A stretch of DNA of 64,000 bases from Volutella citrinella (GCA_034401135.1 JAWZSP010000004.1:1054001-1118000), one strand, 5' to 3'. Numbered from the stretch's first letter, positions 21,940 to 34,600 are shown. Translations and numbers: made by a program. The notes: generated from the sequence alone by a model not told the origin.

Positions 21940-24900
21940 ATGACGGCTTCTGCGGAACCTGCAGCCCTCTCATCAAGGCAGCGCATCCGCCGGCGCCGTC
22001 AGGACAAGCCCCCCATCTCCGCCAAACTCAAGCTCGACGATACCGTCAAGAGCGACTTCGGCTTTGTATCCGAGGATCTCTTCGATGATCTCTTCCCCTA
22101 CCCCAAGCGTGGTGCGTACCTAGAGTCAACCTAGATCTGTAGGCGATATGCCTGGATCGATAGGGCAGGTAACTGACTTGTTTGATTGCTGTACAGACGG
22201 GACCGACGGCGACGGATCCGACGACGTCCGCCACATCGCGATTGCCCCATGGGCCCCCAACGCCACTCCTGTTGAGAGCCCGTGGTCCATTGTGCCTGTT
22301 GTGAGCTCTTCGGCCCTCCCGCCTTCGACCGTTCAATTCTCGCCCTCATCCGCGGCGCTTCAGAACTTCGCCGTCACGCTGCAACAGGTTGCGCCCTCAA
22401 AGCTGTCCGGCCATAGCCGAGGCGGCATTGAGATTCTGGTGCTCGATGTCAGCCCCGTACCCCTAGAGACCGTCTTCGTCAGCTTGGAGAGCGAATTGAC
22501 CAAGAGGCTTGAGAATGGCGAAGGCACTTTCTTTCGGGACCACCCTTCCAACCCAAGAACCAAGAATGGCGCCTCGTCCCCAGAGCAACACTTGATAACG
22601 GCATTGAGGAGTGCGCTTGGCAGCCTCAGAGTTGTTCATTCGGGCGACTTGTTCCCGCTACCGCTACCGCCACACCCTTTGACGCATGTGCCGCCGAACC
22701 CTGGCAAGATTATGCTCTGTGAACCCGTCGCACAGGGTATATTGACAGAGTCCACCAAGATCATCTTGATGCGCGGTCGCGTTCATACCAAAACGATCCG
22801 CCGAGTGCCCTCTATGCCCGCCAGCCAGCGACTAAATGGGCTTCCAGAGGATGAAGAAGACACCAGTAATGACCAGTTTTACTCGGCTGCCGAGGAGCGG
22901 TACCGAACCGATGCCCTTACAGAAGGAGGCGAAACCGCAACCGAGACGGAGACGGACCTGTCTGGCTCAGAGAATGAAGAGGAGCTCTCAGATGACTCAA
23001 TGGATGACATGATTTCCCTTGAGGCTCCCACTCTGCCATCAACCGCCAGCGGCGTTTCAACAATTCAGCCTGGGACTCCCATGACGGTTGGTACCCTTCG
23101 TGGCCGACGACCCAATGGTTTTCTCAACGGTGGTCTGGCAACTCCTGGCTCCGTCTTCTCCAACGGAACCGCCACCACTGCCAAGCAAGACCGGCCCCGT
23201 GGTCGGTTGTTCAAGGCTCAGGGACTTACTCGTCCGATCCCAGCCGATCTGCTACATCCAAAACCAGCATCCGAAGACGACGAAGAGGCACGAATCTATG
23301 TTGATGTGGCGTCATTGTCCAAGATCGGTTGCTTCTCCGGTGACTGGGTACGCATAGAAGCAGCAGAAGAGCCCCCTCTCAATGGCTTCGGTGCCTTTGG
23401 CCTCGGTAGTTTCGCCCAGGCGGAGCTTGAAACCTCCAAATGGCGACCCGTTCGGGTGTATGGCCTTCCTGAAGGCTACACCCAACGGCCGATGACGCGG
23501 ATACCTAGTGCTAGGCATGAGCGAAAACTCTCCTTCTTTGAATCTCAGGTTCAACGTCCTACTAGTCCCGCTGCCTACGCCTCTCCGATTCTCCTAGCGA
23601 ATCTGGATGATGCCGCGTACCTTCGACTGTCGCCACTTAAGAAGACTGCGTATCAAGGCAAGGGCACAATACCAAGGTTCGCCAGCGCGGCCCGTCCTCC
23701 CTACGCCCGCGATATTACTATTCATCACATCCGTACCCCAATCTCTGCCGAGCGGGCCTACCAGACCGCCGTGTTGGGTGGGTTGAAGCGGTACTTTGCG
23801 AAGAAGATCCGTCTTGTCAGGAGCGGGGATATAATTGCTGTCCCGGTTGATGCTCAACTTGGCCGGACCTTGCAAGAGATACCTGGTGCCGGAGGTTCCG
23901 AGGTTGACGATGTGATGGCACTAACAACCAGCGGCCAGGAAATTGGAAAACCGCCATCGCGGTTTGACAGCGTTGCCTGGTTCAAGGTTGGTCACATTCA
24001 GATCCAAAAGTCGGATGAGGACGAAGATGGAACCGCTGAGACCTTCTGGGGCTCCGTTGCTTGCATTGACAGCTCCTCTGTTGGCATGCATGGTTCAGGC
24101 TTCGAGACTAGCCGAATCCCCGGAATCAAGAACAGTGCCTGGCAATACTACCTTGGGCTCAAGAAGCCTCCTCGCCGACCCTCACAGTCCTCACCGGCCC
24201 TCACCCAGGACCAGGACTCGCAGTATATTCCCCCGCTGAGGCGCCAGCTCCGGGAGTTGATCGCAGCGGCTACTAGCAAGCGAGCAATCCACCTCAAAAT
24301 GCCACCTGTTGCCATTCTGTTGACCTCCACGCATCGCAACATCGGTAAAGCAAGCATCGCGAAGGACGCTTGCGCGGATATGGGTCTTCACACTTATAGT
24401 ATTGACGCTTTCGATATTCTGAGTGAGGGCAGTGGAAGTGGAAGCGATGTCAAGACAGAGGGCTTCCTGAGAACTAGAGCTGATCGAGCCATGAGCTGTG
24501 GACCCGACTGTTGCGCGCTCTTGATTCAACATATTGATGCGTTGACTGCGGACCGAATCGAAGCAACCATCAAAGAGATTCTAGAGGACACGAGGTTGCT
24601 CATTGCTACAACTAACGAGGTTGACAAAGTCCCTGACGGTGTTCGGGGCCTTTTCACCCATGAACTGGAGATGGGAGCACCTGACGAGGCGGAACGTGAA
24701 GCCATCTTGAAGTCCATCATCAACGACCGTGGTGTCAGCCTGGAGCCTACAATCGACCTCAACTCCATTGCGCTCAAGACTGCTGCGCTCGTGGCTGGTG
24801 ATCTTGTCGATGTTGTGGAGCGGGCTTCAATTGCCCAGCAGACCCGGTTGGAGAAGCTCTCGTCCAAGAGCACCAATACCGATTCTGCAGTTACTGTGAG

Positions 24901-26267
24901 GGACATTCAAGTCGCAGGCGGTCCCTTGGCCCGCTGCCTCACCAAGGGTGACTTTGAAATCGCCGTTGAGGCAGCGCGTAAGAACTTTAGCGACTCTATC
25001 GGAGCCCCCAAGATTCCTAACGTCACTTGGGACGACGTTGGTGGCCTCAACAACGTCAAGGAGGCCGTCACGGAGACGATTCAGCTTCCGCTCGAACGGC
25101 CCGAGCTCTTCGCCAAGGGTATGAAGAAGCGCTCCGGTATTCTCTTCTATGGTCCTCCAGGAACTGGAAAGACTCTCCTCGCCAAGGCTATTGCCACCGA
25201 GTACAGTCTTAACTTCTTTAGCGTCAAGGGTCCTGAGCTGCTCAACATGTACATTGGTGAGTCTGAAGCCAATGTGCGACGCGTGTTCCAGCGTGCCCGT
25301 GACGCTCGACCTTGCGTCGTCTTCTTTGACGAATTGGATTCGGTCGCCCCCAAGCGAGGCAACCAGGGCGATAGCGGCGGTGTCATGGATCGAATTGTCT
25401 CCCAACTGCTCGCCGAGCTGGATGGTATGTCTGGCGGCGACGATGGTGGTGGAGGCGTGTTCGTCATTGGTGCGACAAACAGACCTGATCTGCTGGATCC
25501 TGCTCTCTTGCGCCCAGGTCGATTCGACAAGATGCTCTATCTCGGCGTGTCGGACACAAACGAGAAGCAACTCACGATTCTCGAGGCTCTAACTCGAAAG
25601 TACGTATCGTCTTTTCGTCCCTCCATAGTCTTTGGAACTAACAAGAATCACCAGGTTCACTCTGCACCCCTCCGTCTCTTTGGGCCGTGTTGCTTCACGT
25701 CTTCCGTTCACTTACACGGGTGCCGATTTCTATGCGCTGTGCAGCGATGCCATGCTGAAGGCCGTGACACGACAGGCGTCGGGTGTGGACGCCAAGATCC
25801 AGGCCATCAACGCCGATCCGGCTACTGTGCACCCCATCTCTACGGCCTACTTCTTCGATCACTTCGCCACTCCCGAGGACGTCGCCGTCATGGTCACGGA
25901 GGAGGATTTCCTCGCGGCCGATCAGGAGCTCATTCCTAGCGTCAGCGCCGGCGAGCTCCAACACTACGAGCGCGTGCGCGCCATGTTCGAGGGCGGCCGC
26001 GGCGACAAGGAAACGAACGGCAACGGCGCCCCAGGGTCGCGCCCTGGCACCGCACAGCGCGTTGTGTCGGGCGCGTCCGTCTCAAGCAAGGGCAAGGGCA
26101 AGGCTCCACGGGGCAAGGGCAAGGGCATCGCCATGACGAGCGACGACGAGTTTGACGACGACGACGAAGCTGCGGGTGGCGAGGTTAACGGGCGGGCCAA
26201 GGGCAAGGGTAAGGCGGTCATGGGATTCCAAGACGGCACCGCCAGCGACGATGACGACCTTTACTAG
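21940..26267 (+). CDS. PEX6: PEX6, peroxisomal AAA-type ATPase
   Basis: Pex6 forms a hexamer with Pex1 that extracts ubiquitinated Pex5 from the peroxisome membrane for recycling. Exons are 21940-22111, 22197-25599 and 25655-26267, for 1,395 residues. It starts MTASAEPAALSSRQRIRRRR. The N-terminal half holds an acidic insertion at about 290-345. The D1 ATPase begins near 760 (AILLTSTHRNIGKASI) and is degenerate: no intact Walker A. D2 is complete: GPPGTGKT at about 1043-1050, FFDELDSVAP with the Walker B Asp/Glu near 1102, and the second region of homology NRPDLLDPALLRPGR near 1150. A C-terminal tail after the last helices carries Lys-Gly repeats and acidic runs and ends DDDDLY. Introns are 85 and 55 bp, the second with an AACTAAC branch. 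Confidence 0.95.
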
Positions 26268-26486
26268 ACAAGAGACATGCTGGCAAGGTCCATGGAGAAT
26301 GTTTTGGATCTGCAGGGTCTAGAGAATGCTATAATGGGGTGCTGTGTGATTACGTATCTTCAGAATCTAACTCTGATGAAGGGGGGGAAGACGGGAAAAG
26401 CGACTCGAGGGTCTTCTCGAGCTATGTACATCATGTCCATACTCCTTGCCAGAGATAATCAAACGCTATGTGCGCGTCAAACACTT
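26268..26486. other. Short convergent spacer, PEX6 and SH3BGR-like gene
   Basis: Only 219 bp separate the two stop codons, so the two transcripts probably overlap at their 3' ends. Confidence 0.6.
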
Positions 26487-26760
26487 TCACTTCTTTGGCT
26501 TGTCAGCCTTCTTTGGCTTGTCGGCCTTCTTTGACTTGTCGGCCTTCTTTGGCTTGTCATCCTTCTTTGGCTTGTCATCCTTCTTTGGCTTGTCAGCCTT
26601 CTTTAGCTTGTCAGCCTTCTTTGGCTTGTCAGCCTTCTTTGGCTTGTCAGCCTTCTTTGGCTTGTCATCCTTCTTTGGCTTGTCAGACTTCTTTGGCTTA
26701 TCAGCGTCCTTGGGCTTGTCAGCATCCTTGGGCTTGTCAGCGTCCTTGGGCTTGGCCTTG
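26487..26760 (-). repeat. Coding 15-bp tandem repeat encoding DKPKK-type units
   Basis: About 17 near-identical 15-bp units (core GCCAAAGAAGGCTGACAA on the coding strand) encode x-D-K-P-K/D. The first three units read ADKPKD and the later ones ADKPKK or DDKPKK, with a few single-residue changes (SDKPKK, ADKLKK, ADKSKK). The repeat lies in frame at the end of the SH3BGR-like gene and is a likely length polymorphism. Confidence 0.85.
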
Positions 26761-28097
26761 TCCTCCGCTGCCACCGCGCTGGGCGTCTTTGTATCTTTGT
26801 CTTCCTCGTCGTCACTGTCGTCATCGTCATCATCGTCAACATCCTCGTCACTGTCGTCGTCGTCGTCCTCCTCCTCCTCCTCCTCGTCTTCCTCATCCTC
26901 TTCCTCATCCTCTTCCTCATCCTCATCCTCGCTGTCCTCGTCGTCACTGTCGTCCTCATCGTCCTTAGTCCCTCTCGTAGCCACCTTCGCCTCCTTCTCG
27001 GCCGCCTTCTCAGCCTTTGGCTCCTCTTTGATGGCAGCCTGGGCTTCAACCGCCTTGATCACCTCCGGGTTAGTAGGAGTTACCACGATGCCCTTGGGAG
27101 TTGAAACAACATCATTGATACCCTGTTTCCACCTGCTGCTGGTGGGGCTCTGGAGTGTCTCTGGACCAGCAACAGTCGCCGATGTGTCGGCCCAGGATCC
27201 CGACGCTGATTGGAGACCAACAGCCTTGTCCTTCTTGGCCTGGGCTGGGGCGTCGTTCGCAACAGTGGTCTCGGCCTTTGCTTCCTTCTTCTCATCTGTC
27301 GCCTTTGCGTCCGCCTTTACACCATCCTTGCCATGCACCTTCTCTCGCAGACTCTTCAGCCGGAGGTCCTTAGCCTTCTGGGCTGCCTCGTCAGCGACCG
27401 AGCGCATGGGTAGGGATTTCTGCGTGGGCTCCTGCTTCGGCTCGGCCGCCTTGGGCTTCTCGCTGGTAGTCGACACAGCGGGGGTGGTGGCGGGTTTGAC
27501 GGCCGGGAGAGTTTCAGGTAGCGGGGGAGCCGGGGGTGGCGGGGCCGGTTTGGGAGCTGAGGATGAAGAGGAGGCGGCGGCAGCTACACCGGCGGCGGCA
27601 GCAGCAGCGTTAACGGCAGCAGCTGGCGGCTTCGGGGCGGATTGCTGGACAGGTTTCTTGAGGAGGGGCTCGGGGAGCTTGTCGTTGATGGAGGGGATGG
27701 TGAATTCATCATAGTAGATCTTGACATGCATCTTGAGCTCGCCGTACTCGTTCCAGTCTTCGATTTCAACGAGATCCTAGATGGGCAACAGTCAGCGATA
27801 GGAGTCCCAGTCCTGGGCGGACAACGAGCACGTTGCTGGGTAGCTACTGACGCCGAGCACAAAGCCCTCCTGCACAAGGCCAGGTAGCTTCCTTAGGCGG
27901 CCGCCCTCATCCTTTCCGGCCCTTCGGCCCCAGAGCATGCGGGCTTTCTCATCGACGGCGATGTCGACTGCTTTGAAGGGGACGCGGTTCGCCCGTAGGA
28001 TGGTTTCGAGACGTGAGGTGGCGGTCACGATGTGGGAGGAGCCAGCGGTGAGGGAGGTGAAGATGTAGAGGGCGGGGTCGGTCGAGTAGGTCGTCAT
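26487..28097 (-). CDS. SH3BGR-like (thioredoxin-fold) domain protein with acidic and Lys-Pro repeat tail
   Basis: Exons are 27852-28097 and 26487-27776, for 511 residues. The first 110 residues look like an SH3-binding Glu-rich/glutaredoxin-like fold: ALYIFTSLTAGSSHIVTATS, RANRVPFKAVDIAVDEKARM, LPGLVQEGFVLG, DLVEIEDWNEYGEL. There is no Cys pair, so it is not an active redox enzyme. A Pro/Ala-rich linker (PPAAAVNAAAAAAG) and a basic middle follow. About residues 325-415 are mainly Asp/Glu, then comes a run of about 17 five-residue units DKPKK/ADKPKD to the stop. The 75-bp intron has a CTGAC branch site and TAG acceptor. Function is unknown in this form; the tail could bind nucleic acid or other acidic partners (inference). 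Confidence 0.82.
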
Positions 28098-28430
28098 GGC
28101 GGGCAGATGCAGGTGCAGATGGATCTGTAGAGGTCGGAGGTGCGGAGGATAGGTGTGGGTTGCAGTGCAGCTTGCGAGGCGGAGACTGTACGCATCGGCT
28201 AGGCCAGCGTAGCGATTTGATGTATGTACGTACTCGTTGTCTGTCGTAAAAGGAGACGAAGGTGATAAAGAGGAGGCTGAGTTGGCTGCCGAGATGGCCA
28301 GACAGGGGAGCGAGAGAGGGGTGGCTTCTGTGGCGGTACGGAGGAGCAGTGACAGTGACAATCGGATGGGACTTGTAGTGGGCTGGAGCTGTTGTCAGGT
28401 GCTATTATGCCACACCACGCGGTGCTATGC

Positions 28431-28445
28431 TGTGCTGTGCTGTGC
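28431..28445 (+). repeat. (TGTGC)3 short tandem repeat
   Basis: Three perfect TGTGC units preceded by the variant GGTGCTATGC. It is too short to assign a function. Confidence 0.7.
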
Positions 28446-30730
28446 TGGCTCTGCATGGAGCCTCCCCTAAGACGAGGCTGGAGCTCAGTTGGATGCGGGG
28501 GCGGGGCAGGAGTAAGCTCCCAGCCAGTGACGGTCCACAGCGCCCAGCCTCGCATGCTGGAGCCTCACTATCAGCCAAAACAATCGTTATCGCGCAATGG
28601 AGGGAGACTTAGGAATGCGGCGATCGGGTTCATGGAGGTGGTACTATTGTTGGACGCGTAGATCCAGTACTAGGCGAAACGTTCTGTTGAAGAGTGCGCA
28701 ATATATTCGACAAGGCGGCGGGCATGCACATGAGAGGCTGTCGATGTTTAATTCGAGACAGCGACGATGGGGCCTATTGTAGACTACTATATTTTTACAA
28801 AGCGCATCGATTAATCGGGGAGCAACTGCTCGTGATGTTGCTTTCGATGTCGGAACGGTTTGCAGAGTGAGTGGCTTGCAGGTGAGAAGCTTCTCCAAAT
28901 AGCTGCCAGAAGGCCAGTGGCGTTGCACCACTGCTAATGAATTACTTCACGTGCCTCCAATGCACCGCCCCGTGCCTGCCGACTGGTGGCTCTTTGGTTT
29001 TGCCCAGGCGCCATGGGATTCCTTGGCAGAAGTGTTCGGGAAACGTGCGACCAGGCAAAGCATGCCATGCCGGTTGTGCTGTCAATCCAGGGTTTGGCTC
29101 CTGTGTTTGTAGCGATGTTCTGCCCCGTTCCGACTTGCCTGATCCATCCAATGCTGAGCCACGACCGGCCATGCCCGTGGCTGTCAACCATCCTATCGGT
29201 CCCAGATTTGTCCAAGTCTCTCCATCTCCCTCGCAAGCGGGCGCCACGTCCTGTGGGCGGTGGTCAGCCACGCCCGGCAAGACAGGGCCAGCAACATTCG
29301 AGTTGCCTCCTATATCAATTATTCCCAAGGCCAAAGTGCTCGTCCCATGGTGACGCCTGAGGTCCCTGAAATTGCGACGGCAAAAGCGGCCTATAGCGCC
29401 ACCGCGCCGACCTGCCGGCTGCCGAGCTAAGTGAGCGGCCCGCTGCGAAAGGCTTTCAGCTAATAGAGCGTTGGCAGAGGGAGGCGCCGCAGCCGGGAGC
29501 CACCTGGTTGCTCCACCAATCCGTACGCTCTCTTTGGCACTGCGAAACGTAGTCCTAAGTTTGCGACAATAAAGAGATTCAGACTGGCAGGAGTCTCCCT
29601 CGACGCATCCCAGGTTGCGCCCCCTTTTCGGGGGGAAGCTATTCCCAAGAAGTGTCTTGGGACTCTTGGATCAACGGTCCACCGACTTGAACCGGGGCCT
29701 TGGTTTGCGGGTGCCAGGGCCAATTTGCTCCAAGTGGACCCTGGCTGGTGGCGCCGGGAGGGAATCCAAGCTCGTGCTCAGCATCCAAAATGAACAACAC
29801 ATGGACTAATTATTACATAGTACTACTAATATGTGCAACACAGAGCCTGTGAGTGAAACCCTATGTGTGCGAGTTCTCGACTGTCCATGGTGCACCTGCG
29901 CCCATCGACCAGCCTATTCGACAATCCGAAACCACGGGAACAGCCTGGATCTGGCGAGGCGGCCGGCTCTGCGTGGCAGATAAATGCTGGAGAGCCCAGC
30001 TCCAGGGAGGTGGAGGTTTCAGGAGCCTCTATCTCAAGGCTACATTGGTGGTGATTTGAGACGGTCTCGTGGGAGGAGCCCCTTGGCCACGGAGCCTGGG
30101 CAGCCTGCCGAGACATGGAGTGGCACGATGCTGGCACACTGGACCAGAATCAGATCCCCCCCCCTCTCCTACCCTCGTGGCGGGTTCCTAAAGTGAGTGC
30201 AGGTGTACGTAGTAGTGAGTGGGCCACACATCCACCGCACATGAACAGCAGCAGAACAAAACCCGCATTGCTGGATGTACATCGTAAAATTCACGCTGCC
30301 CGATGAACAGCACACACACCGACCCAACAAGCCGGTGGCGAGGCAGATGCACAATTGAGGCCAAATCCGACGAACCAGACGAGGCCAAAGCCACGCAAGC
30401 CGGTGCTTGATTGGCGGCAGCTGCTCGGCCGCTGGGGCCGTCAAGGCACCGCCAGGGACCGACGCCAGTTTTGCAGGGGCCAAGGCTTAGCTCAGGTACA
30501 AGCCAGTAAGGTGCGCAGCCCACCCTCCACTATAGCTTTCGTTGTCCAATCAAAACAGCCATGGTGGATGCAAGGTACAATCACCAGCAACGGCTTCCCG
30601 GGCTAATCTGCCACTGTTTCTATTTCTTCTACCGGCCGCCAGGGTCGGCGCCGCCACTGACACGGCCAGGCGGTGCCAGCACACTCGCCCCCAGTCCAGA
30701 GATCCATCGAGGAGCCAGTCAGAAGCCTGC

Positions 30731-30770
30731 GGGAGCTCGTGGGAGCCAGTGGGAGCACGCGGGAGCAACC
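30731..30770 (+). repeat. Four 10-bp units each starting GGGAGC
   Basis: GGGAGC occurs at 30731, 30741, 30751 and 30761, separated by variable tetranucleotides (TCGT, CAGT, ACGC, AACC). The spacing is exactly one helical turn. It lies about 370 bp upstream of the GPI-protein start codon. Confidence 0.85.
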
Positions 30771-31142
30771 TACCCATGCATGCAGGCACAGGCAGAGATT
30801 TCCCACCGAGTCGTCCCCCCGTCCCCCCAAGTACAAGGTCAGGCCGTCCGCATCTTCTCGGGTCTGGCGATTTCTCGTACTCCATCCACCTTCGATCCTC
30901 ACTGTCTTGACGACTACCACGTCCTTCACTTTACTTATACGCTCTCTCCAAGCCTCTGGCTGCCACAACTTGTGCTCTCTTTGCACTCTGCTCTCATTTC
31001 CACAAAACACTTGTACTCGTCAACGCTGGCCTCGTCGCTCCATCACTCCATCACTCAGTGCTCCTGTCGCTGTGTATCGTTGCCTCACCTGTCTTAACTT
31101 GTGTCGCCAAAACACCAACAACAACCCTCCAAATAACCCACA

Positions 31143-31625
31143 ATGCGTTTCTTCAGCCTCGCCACCATCATTGCCGCCGGCGCCTCGATGGCTGCCGCTT
31201 CGGTTCCGGCCCCTGACGCGGATAGCACCACCACCGTGACCTCCACCACCACCCGTCTGGTGACTGTCACCTCTTGCCATCCCGACTTCACCGACTGCCC
31301 TCTGCTCAAGACTACCTCCACCTCGACTAAGGTTGTCGTCACCACCACGTCCAAGGAGCCTTCTTACACCTGGACTCCTACCCCGGCCCACAACACCACC
31401 ACTCCTGCCCACACGACCAAGACGCCCTCCAGCATCACCACTCCCACTGGCAAGAAGACCGACGCTGTGCCCACCACCAAGGCCAATGCTCCCCCCGCTG
31501 GAGGCGCCCCCAGCGGCCAGCCCGCCCCCTCGGTTGTGCCCACCGGCAGCGGTGCCAGCGGCCTCATTGCCCAGTCTGGCATTCTCGGTATGGCCGTCGT
31601 TGCCGCCGCCGCCGCCCTTCTGTAA
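31143..31625 (+). CDS. Small GPI-anchored Ser/Thr-rich cell-wall protein
   Basis: A single-exon, 160-residue secreted protein. A signal peptide covers about residues 1-20 (MRFFSLATIIAAGASMAAAS). The body is mostly Thr, Ser, Pro, Val and Lys, a heavily O-glycosylated mucin-like stalk. It has only two cysteines, in TSCHPDFTDCP near residue 43, a small motif that recurs in fungal wall proteins and is probably a disulfide loop. One N-glycosylation site NTT lies near residue 82. The C-terminus has a small-residue stretch GSGASG (candidate omega site) and a hydrophobic end GILGMAVVAAAAALL, as in a GPI anchor signal. Codon use is strongly C-ending, suggesting high expression. The A/C-rich leader just before the ATG fits an efficient start. 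Confidence 0.85.
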   Translation: MRFFSLATIIAAGASMAAASVPAPDADSTTTVTSTTTRLVTVTSCHPDFTDCPLLKTTSTSTKVVVTTTSKEPSYTWTPTPAHNTTTPAHTTKTPSSITTPTGKKTDAVPTTKANAPPAGGAPSGQPAPSVVPTGSGASGLIAQSGILGMAVVAAAAALL

Positions 31626-34600
31626 GGGATGCCCTGTCTCGGGTGACCATGAGATGACTGGATTCGGGATGGCTGTTTTTTAGTGGAGGATTCTTCTTCA
31701 ACCATGTGAATATTTGCCAAATTTTTCTCCGGGGATGGACGTTTGGGGACCTTTTTCTACTATCTTCTTCTATTTCGATTCAAGGAGATACTTTTGTCGA
31801 TTTTTTCCCTCCCATGGCTGCCGAGTAGCTTCAAACTCCTTGCCGGTCATAGGAAACGGCGTCTCGGACGATACCAAGTGAGGAGTTGTCAAAAAGAACA
31901 GGAGGCAGGTTTCGTGCTCGTACAGCTCAACTCTTCCTCCGTGTTTCCGGAGTTCCGGAGATCTTACTTCTCTTCTATGCAGTACATAGTGTCCAAATAA
32001 AGAGAGGAAAGACTTTTGACTTTGCACTCGCCCCATCCGTGCATATCCCAGCAAGGGACATGACATTGTTGTGTGCGCACGCCACGGAATTTGATCGACG
32101 ATGCGGCAGTGCATAAGCTGAATCGTTTCCCGCTTCCCGCTCAGAGTAGTAGTCGTCCCGGTTCTATTGATCTAGTCACAACTCACGTCCGAGACCCTGC
32201 CTCGCGCAACACACCAGTGACACCGCCTCTGCCGTGACAAAGCAATATGTGGCGGGCTGTTGTGCAACGTTGCCGCCGACACACCACGTAGGTGTAGCCG
32301 AAGGCGACTCGAATCGATCGAATCGGCGATCTGAAGAATCGAAGACGACGAAGGAAGCTGGCCATTTCTTCGCCGGTCACGTGGCTCTGCTTGCCGTCCG
32401 AATGGGTCATAGATTCCTCGCTTGGGTATTCCGCGCCCGACAAATGTTGAATCGCGGCTTGGCTCCCCTAATCCCGTTGAGGTTCCGCTACATTCAGAGT
32501 CGCAATAGATTTATGATAAACCAAGTGCCTAATACTTGCCTAATCTGCACGTAAACGCATCTGCACATCTAATCCGCCAGTAAGAGTTGAAGAAACTATC
32601 GGAGCATCCTCATCCTTGCGAATACTCTGCAGGGTATGGAGTGATTCGACATTTGCACTTCTTGTGGCCCTTCTCTCATCCCGCGTCTCGCTTGGCCAAG
32701 ACCCCAAGGATTGGCACAATCAATTACGAGCAATGTATTACTGCGCATGTCAGTCGCGACCCTTGGGCTTGGGCCTGCTGCCATGCCACCACGTTTCGGT
32801 TACTCGAATTCCCTACACGGGCCACGCCTTCCCACCTGCGCCTTATAGCCTGCCCCACGGAAAGCGCGACTAACCTCATCAGGTAGTGAACGCGACAAGC
32901 CCGAACCGCCCGACTCTGGGCGCTTGGGAGCAGCACCAACAGTGCCAAGTCTGCCAACTGCACTGCCGCAATCGCAACCGCACAATACTAGCAGCGAGAG
33001 AGGGTCCCGGTCCAGATCTTTGCTCCAGACTCTCCAACCGACGGACAACTTCCCCGACGACTTCCCCGACGGAACATTTCCCCCAAAGGCCGCCTGCAGC
33101 TACGGGCGGGCCAGCAGCTGGCCGCCAAGTCCACACCATCATCACATCTCTCTGTACCAATCCCTGGCGTTGCATGACTAAAGTACGATTTTCTCGTCCT
33201 CCGCATGCGACGACAAGATTTACACGCAAAGAGTGATATTTTGGCAAGGCGCCGGGGCCACAACTGACTTGTAGCAATCATCGGCTGGTGGAAGGGGGGG
33301 TGCGCATGCGATGTCGGCATCACTCACCCGACCAAGCCATGGCTTGGGCATGGGTATCAAACTCCCGTCCAGCCTTTATCCCAAGCAACACGGTACGAGA
33401 GGATCGATTGTGGCCCGCCATCGCATTTTGAGCCCCGCCTTCCGCCACTCTTTTGTCCACAAGTCTGCAACAAACCTACATGTGTTGCGCCAACCCGGTA
33501 TACATGTGCATGCACCCTCCCAACCCAGCATGCATCTGTACACCCAGGCCTAGCTGAGCGTATACTGGGGTACTTGGCTTAACCCCTTTGTGTACGTCCT
33601 AAACCTTTGCCCCCTCCCCTTGCGTCCATTTGGCATGGGAGACAAGGTTCTCACATATTGTTGTCTCGCGGAAACGGCTTCCCGTCCAGCACTTCGCTTA
33701 GAGCCCGTTTCCTTCAATGGCCATCAACAACTCACCTTCTTCCTGCGGTAGGTGGTATTAAAAATGTGGCGAGCTAACTGGAAGAGGCCGATGATGACGA
33801 GCATAAGCGAGAAGAGAACGAAAAGGGTCTGAGTATTTTGTGCAACCGCCCTCTCCGCCAGTGATGGTCCATCAACCTTCCATGGAAGGACAAACCTCGC
33901 ATAATGGTGATAGCGAGGGCCTTTACGGCCAAGCCGGCAAGCAAGCCAGGTGAGCACCGATGGACCCAGGTGAGCGCATGAAGGAGATGGCACGGACTCG
34001 GCCGGGCCACAGCGGGAAGACACGGATGATCCACGAGGGGGCTTGCGGCTCGCTGGCCACATCTTCTGAAGCCTACGGACCTGACTACGCACTAACCATG
34101 GGGGTGAAGGAAGTCTTGTTCTCCCGGCAGGGTGGCGGGGCGGCCTGCGAAGCGCCGTGGCTACCACCACATGTTCTAGCTTCTCATGGCTGTAATTATA
34201 GCCATGCCGCCCGCGGGAGCGGCAGGCCGCTTTGACGCGCCACCAAGCACCGGCCTGTTCCCTGTTATCCTGCCTGTAAGTCTGGTGTCTGTTCCTCGGG
34301 CTCTGACTAGACTGGCTAGTCGATGCGAGGGATGTTGTTGTTGAGCTGAACAGGCCCCCTCTCAGTCCGTCCGGGGTAGCTTTCGCATCATCACTCACAC
34401 TTGTGCTGCATGTGAGGCTACAAAGGGTCATAGCCTCACGCATAGGTATTGTCATCTACCACATCGTATTGGTCCAGCTCCCTAGTGCCATGCTTCTATG
34501 GCGCCACGGCGCTGAGTACTACCTCCAGAGTGAAACTGGTAGTCCTTCGTCGGGTGCCCGGAACCAAGAATTGTGTCCCCAGGCTACTCGGCGACTAGTA

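Larger units (their letters stand above)
28098..31142. other. Gene-free 3 kb divergent region upstream of the GPI-protein gene
   Basis: No coding frame is convincing on either strand. Visible structure: a TGTGC pentanucleotide repeat at 28431-28445, a 4x10-bp GGGAGC repeat at 30731-30770, and a strongly C/T-biased plus strand from about 30900 to 31140 that fits a promoter and 5' UTR of the next gene. Confidence 0.6.

Noticed and set aside
26446..27714. 422-codon open frame rich in FFGLSAF repeats and Ser runs
   Set aside because: It is the antisense reading of the DKPKK repeat and acidic block of the SH3BGR-like gene, whose coding strand is supported by intron and domain.
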